A stretch of DNA of 64,000 bases, taken from assembly GCA_900759015.1 (NCBI GenBank), contig CAAEUE010000015.1, forward strand, positions 62,001 through 126,000, in the 5' to 3' direction. Position 1 is the first letter of the stretch. Each line of letters begins with the position of its first letter. Shown one piece after another: positions 60,568 through 64,000 of the stretch. The DNA comes from Clostridia bacterium. Its GTDB lineage: Bacteria > Bacillota > Clostridia > TANB77 > CAG-508. Under the pieces are notes generated by a model. The model made no database searches. It saw only the letters and a list, made by a program, of their open reading frames with translations, and was not told the DNA's origin. Made by a program: the position numbers and the translations under genes.

Positions 60568-61017
60568 TTAATTACTTTTCTTATATTTTTTATTTGTAAA
60601 AAAATTTAGTATAAAATTTTTTAATTTGGTATACCAATTTTGTTCTTCTTTAATGAGAGCTTTAATTTCTGTTTGTTTTATATTATTACTATTTTTTAAT
60701 ATTTCTTCTGGATTAAACTTTAATTTAGAGCTTTCATTTTTTATATCGTTTTCTTTGTAAATTGCAATGAGTTCTTGTTGCTCTTCTGATGTAGCCCAAT
60801 ATTTTAAATTTAAATATGCAATAAATGCTAATGCATTTTTTGAAATTTGAGATACTATATTTTTTTCTAGATTTAGATTAACATCATAATTGGGAACTCT
60901 TTCTTTTTTTATATATTCATAAACATTGTTTGGTAATTTATATATATATTCATTACCAAGTAAATTTAAAAAACTATATACTTCATTAAACATTATATTA
61001 AAATTATCTATCATCAA
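60568..61017 (-). CDS. Hypothetical protein paired with the 61981 gene
   Basis: 149 residues, mostly helical, acidic N-terminus and basic C-terminus (FFTNKKYKKSN). No recognised family. Overlaps the upstream gene by 14 bases, so it is probably co-translated and functionally linked with it. Confidence 0.6.
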   Translation of the reverse strand: MMIDNFNIMFNEVYSFLNLLGNEYIYKLPNNVYEYIKKERVPNYDVNLNLEKNIVSQISKNALAFIAYLNLKYWATSEEQQELIAIYKENDIKNESSKLKFNPEEILKNSNNIKQTEIKALIKEEQNWYTKLKNFILNFFTNKKYKKSN

Positions 61018-61981
61018 ATTCTTCTCCCGAATTTCTTATTCTATCATTAATTTTGTTTTTAACTTTTCGGACTATTCCTTGTATTGAAGACCATGCTAAT
61101 TGTTTCTTTGATTCCTCGATTACCTTTGCTAATAGATTGGTTGACCTTTCTTCTTTTTCTTCTATATATCTTGGATTTTCTACATATTTAACCATAGTAT
61201 TATCAATAGTATTTACTGTTACATATCCTTTTACATATTTAGGATTTAACCTTAGTCCATCAGAGTTTATAATAATATCATCTTTTTTATCTATTAAATC
61301 TTTTTTAGGTATTGCAATAAGACTTATATCCACAAGATTACTACTCATATAGTTTTTATAATTTCCACCTGTTACAATCATTTGCATTAATAAACCTATA
61401 TATTTGTTTTCAAATGATATATTTTGTGTTAATTTTGAATAAATATTTTTGTATTGGCTAGAGTCTGCTCCTGAAGATATATGACCTGTTAATATTAGCC
61501 CTGTAGCATTTATGCTTTCTCCAAATCCGGGTGCTCCAGTTCTATGTATACCAATTTCTAAATTGTCGTCATTGAATAAATCTATAATTTTACACATAAT
61601 ATTTGCTTGTTGTGATATATCACCTTTTTTGTTCATTAGAACTAATTCACATATATCTAATCCCTTTAATTTTCCAGACTTACGCAATAAATCTAGCTTT
61701 GTTCCAAATTGCTCTCCATAAATACCTTTTAGATAGTCCATTCCCTCATCTTGCACAATTTTCATAAAGCACTTTTTTTCTTTGTCTGAACCAATCAATT
61801 CCATATAATCATTAAATGAATTTTCTAAAAAGCTCTCTTGTAATTTATTTTTCTTTATAAAATCTAAAAATAAATCTATATCTCCATTTTTATATGCCAT
61901 ACGAAACGCTGGCAATAATTGCCCAGTTTTAGCAACAATATCTTCAAAATCTTTTTGACTTTTTAGTTCTTGCTTTTTCAT
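61004..61981 (-). CDS. Possible ADP-ribosyltransferase-like protein
   Basis: 325 residues. After a helical N-terminus (1-140), LEIGIHRTGAPGFGESINATG (split at GF), ISSGADSSQYKN, NLVDISLIAIPKKDLI and LNPKYVKGYVTVN recall the order of ADP-ribosyltransferase-fold motifs (His/Arg strand, GL loop, 'IP', 'NPxYIxGYI'). The resemblance is partial and not proven. Start at MKKQELK after AAGGAGAAAA. An effector or toxin with its partner gene is one possibility. Confidence 0.4.
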   Translation of the reverse strand: MKKQELKSQKDFEDIVAKTGQLLPAFRMAYKNGDIDLFLDFIKKNKLQESFLENSFNDYMELIGSDKEKKCFMKIVQDEGMDYLKGIYGEQFGTKLDLLRKSGKLKGLDICELVLMNKKGDISQQANIMCKIIDLFNDDNLEIGIHRTGAPGFGESINATGLILTGHISSGADSSQYKNIYSKLTQNISFENKYIGLLMQMIVTGGNYKNYMSSNLVDISLIAIPKKDLIDKKDDIIINSDGLRLNPKYVKGYVTVNTIDNTMVKYVENPRYIEEKEERSTNLLAKVIEESKKQLAWSSIQGIVRKVKNKINDRIRNSGEEFDDR

Positions 61982-62110
61982 TTTTCTCCTTTGCAATTTA
62001 TGTTTTTAATTATTTTATAACATATTTTGCGTTTTTTTCTACTTTTTATAAAAATTTTATACTAAATTAATAATTCGCACAAAAGTTTTTAATACATATA
62101 ATTTCATACT

Positions 62111-62140
62111 AAAAGCGCTACTCATTTGTATAGCGCTTTT
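62111..62140 (-). terminator. Terminator overlapping the spo0E-like stop
   Basis: AAAAGCGCTA and TAGCGCTTTT form a 10-bp stem; the stop of the small gene (62139-62141) is at its edge. Confidence 0.7.
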
Positions 62141-62300
62141 AGTCTTTACTACCAGCCTTTGCCAATATATCCTGCATTGCGATATTTATGTATTTGTCTA
62201 ACTTTTGGCTTTGTTTGACTATTTCATTATAGTCTTCATTGTCTAAAATCATTTGTTCAAGTTTCGCTCTATGTTTTTTTATTGCTATAGTAACATCCAT
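62139..62300 (-). CDS. Spo0E-like sporulation regulator
   Basis: 53 residues starting MDVTIAIKKHRAKLEQMI, with the SQKLDKYINIAM helix containing the SQxLD motif of Spo0E aspartyl-phosphate phosphatases, which remove phosphate from Spo0A. Ribosome site AGGAGGGATGCGAT. Free-standing. Confidence 0.85.
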   Translation of the reverse strand: MDVTIAIKKHRAKLEQMILDNEDYNEIVKQSQKLDKYINIAMQDILAKAGSKD

Positions 62301-62400
62301 ATCGCATCCCTCCTATATACAAATTATAGCATATAGTGTCGATATTTTTTGTCGAAACTTGTCGTCAAATTAAATTTTTTTTATTTTTTTCATTTATAAG

Positions 62401-63864
62401 TTAATTTTTTTCAAATAATGATATTATAAATGTGTCTCCACTAAATGGGTGATAGTATTTTTCCTTATCTTTTATGACTGTAGTTCCTTCCATTTCGTTT
62501 ATGTAATCATACATATTAGTATCTCCTGCATCTATTACCCAAATTCTACCTGTATAATTTTCTATCTCATCTAAATTGTTTACAACCTTCATTTGAGGTG
62601 CAAATGCTCCATATGCTTTTTCTACAGTCCAATTGTCCTTATTATAAAAATATTGTTTATTTTCGTTAAAGTTTATTGCAACAGAACTACTAGGTCCTAT
62701 TGTTGTATATACAAATATATCTTCTGGTTTTACTTCTGCTTGAATAGCTTCTATAGGCTTACTATTGTCTTCGGAATATGATTTATTCCATAAAGTAACT
62801 CCATTCCATATTGTTAATCCAATTAACCCAATAACAACTACTATTTTTATTATTCGACTTTTTTCGACAGATAATATATATGCAAAAGCAAATATAAATA
62901 ACCCTAACATTGGTAACATATATCTTGGTATAAATATAGCTCTTACAAAAGAAATTAATAATGTTACAAGTATTACAAGTCCACAAGTTGTTAATGCTAT
63001 TGTAACTGGTCTAATTTTTTTCTTATCTTCTAAATATAATTTATGTACTCTTAAAATCATGTAGATTACTATAAATAACCCAAATATAGCAGGTAAACCT
63101 GAATTAATACTATCTAGGAAGAAGAATTCTATAATTTGAGTTATAATATCTGGATAATTTACACTTATCCAAAATCCTCCTGCAACTCTTGTTGATTGTA
63201 ATAAAAATATTGCAATTCCAGGTAAATAGCAAACAATTTGTATTGCTCCATATATGAACCATCTTTTTAAAAGTTCTTTCTTTTCTCTTACAATAAAGAA
63301 TAGTAATAAGATATTTATAATTCCTATAGTGAATAAAGCAAAATAATGTGTATATGCACTACATATGCTTGCTATTGCAAATATTATCCAGTCTTTTTTA
63401 TTATTGTTTTTATATGCTAAATATGCATATACTGCTGTAATTGTTACAAATAACATGCTTAAGCTATACATTCTTATTTGTGAACCATAATGCATTGTAA
63501 CTGGTAAAAGTAATAATACTAAGTTAAAGTAAAAACTCACTTTATTTCCAAATTCTTTTCGTATTTTCACAAATGAAAATATTGCTAACAATACAATTGG
63601 AATTACAGAAAATATTCTTAACGCTATTACACTAGTTCCACAAATTAATGAATATATCTTTAATAATACATAATACAAAATTGGGTGTACATCATTTATT
63701 GTAGAAATGAATAGATTTCCCCAAGGTTGCTTGGCAATTCCAACAGAATATGCTTCATCAAACCATAAACTATTATTAAAACATAGTAAAAGAGGGGCTA
63801 TTGCGATTAACACAATAAGCCCTATATTTATTTTGTTTAAATGTTTCTCTATAAAATTTTTCAT
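62401..63864 (-). CDS. GT39/ArnT-like membrane glycosyltransferase
   Basis: 487 residues with about ten to twelve transmembrane segments. Extracytoplasmic LWFDEAYSVGIAKQPWG (catalytic DE), DVHPILYYVLLKIYS and QIRMYSLSMLF place it with dolichyl/polyprenyl-phosphate-sugar transferases of the PMT/ArnT superfamily. A soluble C-terminal domain follows (about 370-487). Acceptor unknown. Confidence 0.87.
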   Translation of the reverse strand: MKNFIEKHLNKINIGLIVLIAIAPLLLCFNNSLWFDEAYSVGIAKQPWGNLFISTINDVHPILYYVLLKIYSLICGTSVIALRIFSVIPIVLLAIFSFVKIRKEFGNKVSFYFNLVLLLLPVTMHYGSQIRMYSLSMLFVTITAVYAYLAYKNNNKKDWIIFAIASICSAYTHYFALFTIGIINILLLFFIVREKKELLKRWFIYGAIQIVCYLPGIAIFLLQSTRVAGGFWISVNYPDIITQIIEFFFLDSINSGLPAIFGLFIVIYMILRVHKLYLEDKKKIRPVTIALTTCGLVILVTLLISFVRAIFIPRYMLPMLGLFIFAFAYILSVEKSRIIKIVVVIGLIGLTIWNGVTLWNKSYSEDNSKPIEAIQAEVKPEDIFVYTTIGPSSSVAINFNENKQYFYNKDNWTVEKAYGAFAPQMKVVNNLDEIENYTGRIWVIDAGDTNMYDYINEMEGTTVIKDKEKYYHPFSGDTFIISLFEKN

Positions 63865-63877
63865 TGTCTTCTCCTAT

Positions 63878-64000
63878 CTATTTTACATTAGTTTCTACCT
63901 GTATATTAGATCCGTCACTTGTTACAAGTATATTTCCGCTTTCATCTGTTCTATATACTTTTGCACCTATAGAATTTAATTTATCTATAGTTTCTTGATT
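63878..64000 (-). CDS. C-terminus of a ComEC-like metallo-beta-lactamase fold protein (partial)
   Basis: Only the last 40 codons are in the window: QETIDKLNSIGAKVYRTDES then GNILVTSDG and a short tail ending at TAG. This ending matches ComEC/competence-type MBL hydrolases. The gene runs off the right edge. Confidence 0.7.
   Translation of the reverse strand, partial: NQETIDKLNSIGAKVYRTDESGNILVTSDGSNIQVETNVK

Overview
The window comes from a low-GC, Gram-positive, clostridia-like bacterium. AT-rich codon use, AGGAGG-type ribosome sites, the rsmE/yicC/remA/rpoZ/priA/def/fmt gene group, an Asp23/AmaP/DUF2273 set, a T-box leader and endospore-cycle genes (a SleB-type cortex hydrolase and a Spo0E-like protein) all point to Firmicutes, probably an uncultured Clostridia. 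I cannot name the species. Most genes lie on the minus strand. I see no tRNA, rRNA, CRISPR array, prophage or complete insertion sequence.

Layout. 0.2-6.1 kb: sleB, fhs, a divergent PAP2 (DUF212) protein, xseB-xseA, nusB and the Asp23 envelope-stress set. 6.2-13.8 kb: one or two housekeeping operons, rsmE-(membrane protein)-yicC-remA-rpoZ-gmk and priA-def-fmt. 13.8-19.2 kb: an Lsa-type ABC-F ribosome-protection gene, DUF4186, Dabb, a pentapeptide-repeat protein, a GH144-like glycoamylase and a monofunctional peptidoglycan glycosyltransferase. 19.3-26.2 kb: a BceAB-type peptide-resistance transporter and its BceSR-type two-component system, separated by three small genes and flanked by a fourth. 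26.3-32.2 kb: assorted small metabolic and surface genes. 33.0-38.2 kb: a TetR-controlled heterodimeric ABC exporter whose first subunit is frameshifted. 38.3-42.8 kb: a MurD2-MurL pair (alternative D-glutamate route for peptidoglycan) and T-box-controlled tyrS. 44.2-47.6 kb: a GNAT-rich operon behind a possible attenuator. 47.6-64 kb: rsmB-like, nfo, GIY-YIG, a CbbX/SpoVK-like AAA protein, small surface proteins, smpB, peroxiredoxin, a Y-family polymerase with a YolD-like partner, fba, a possible ADP-ribosyltransferase-like protein, spo0E, a GT39-like protein and the end of a ComEC-like metallohydrolase.

Two layers lie on top of this ordinary background. First, at least six unrecognised genes (starts at 22314, 23793, 25876, 32879, 44144 and 49999) stand alone. 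Each has its own promoter, its own long-stem terminator and higher GC than its neighbours. Their proteins look unrelated, yet the promoters and first transcribed bases look alike: TATAAT, four bases, TTGTAGCAAAAC-like, then AACTGTTGA-like. They behave like phage 'morons' set into a chromosome and are my best candidate for an undescribed system. Second, a family of about 30-base palindromic repeats built on GGGATTT...GGACGTTCC occurs at eleven places, nearly always at gene 3' ends. In four genes the repeat itself supplies the TAG stop codon.

Smaller regulatory finds are a BceR-like operator, a TetR operator set inside a consensus promoter, a Shine-Dalgarno separated from its start codon by a perfect hairpin, and a 27-codon reading frame with a full-consensus ribosome site between the tyrS T-box and tyrS.
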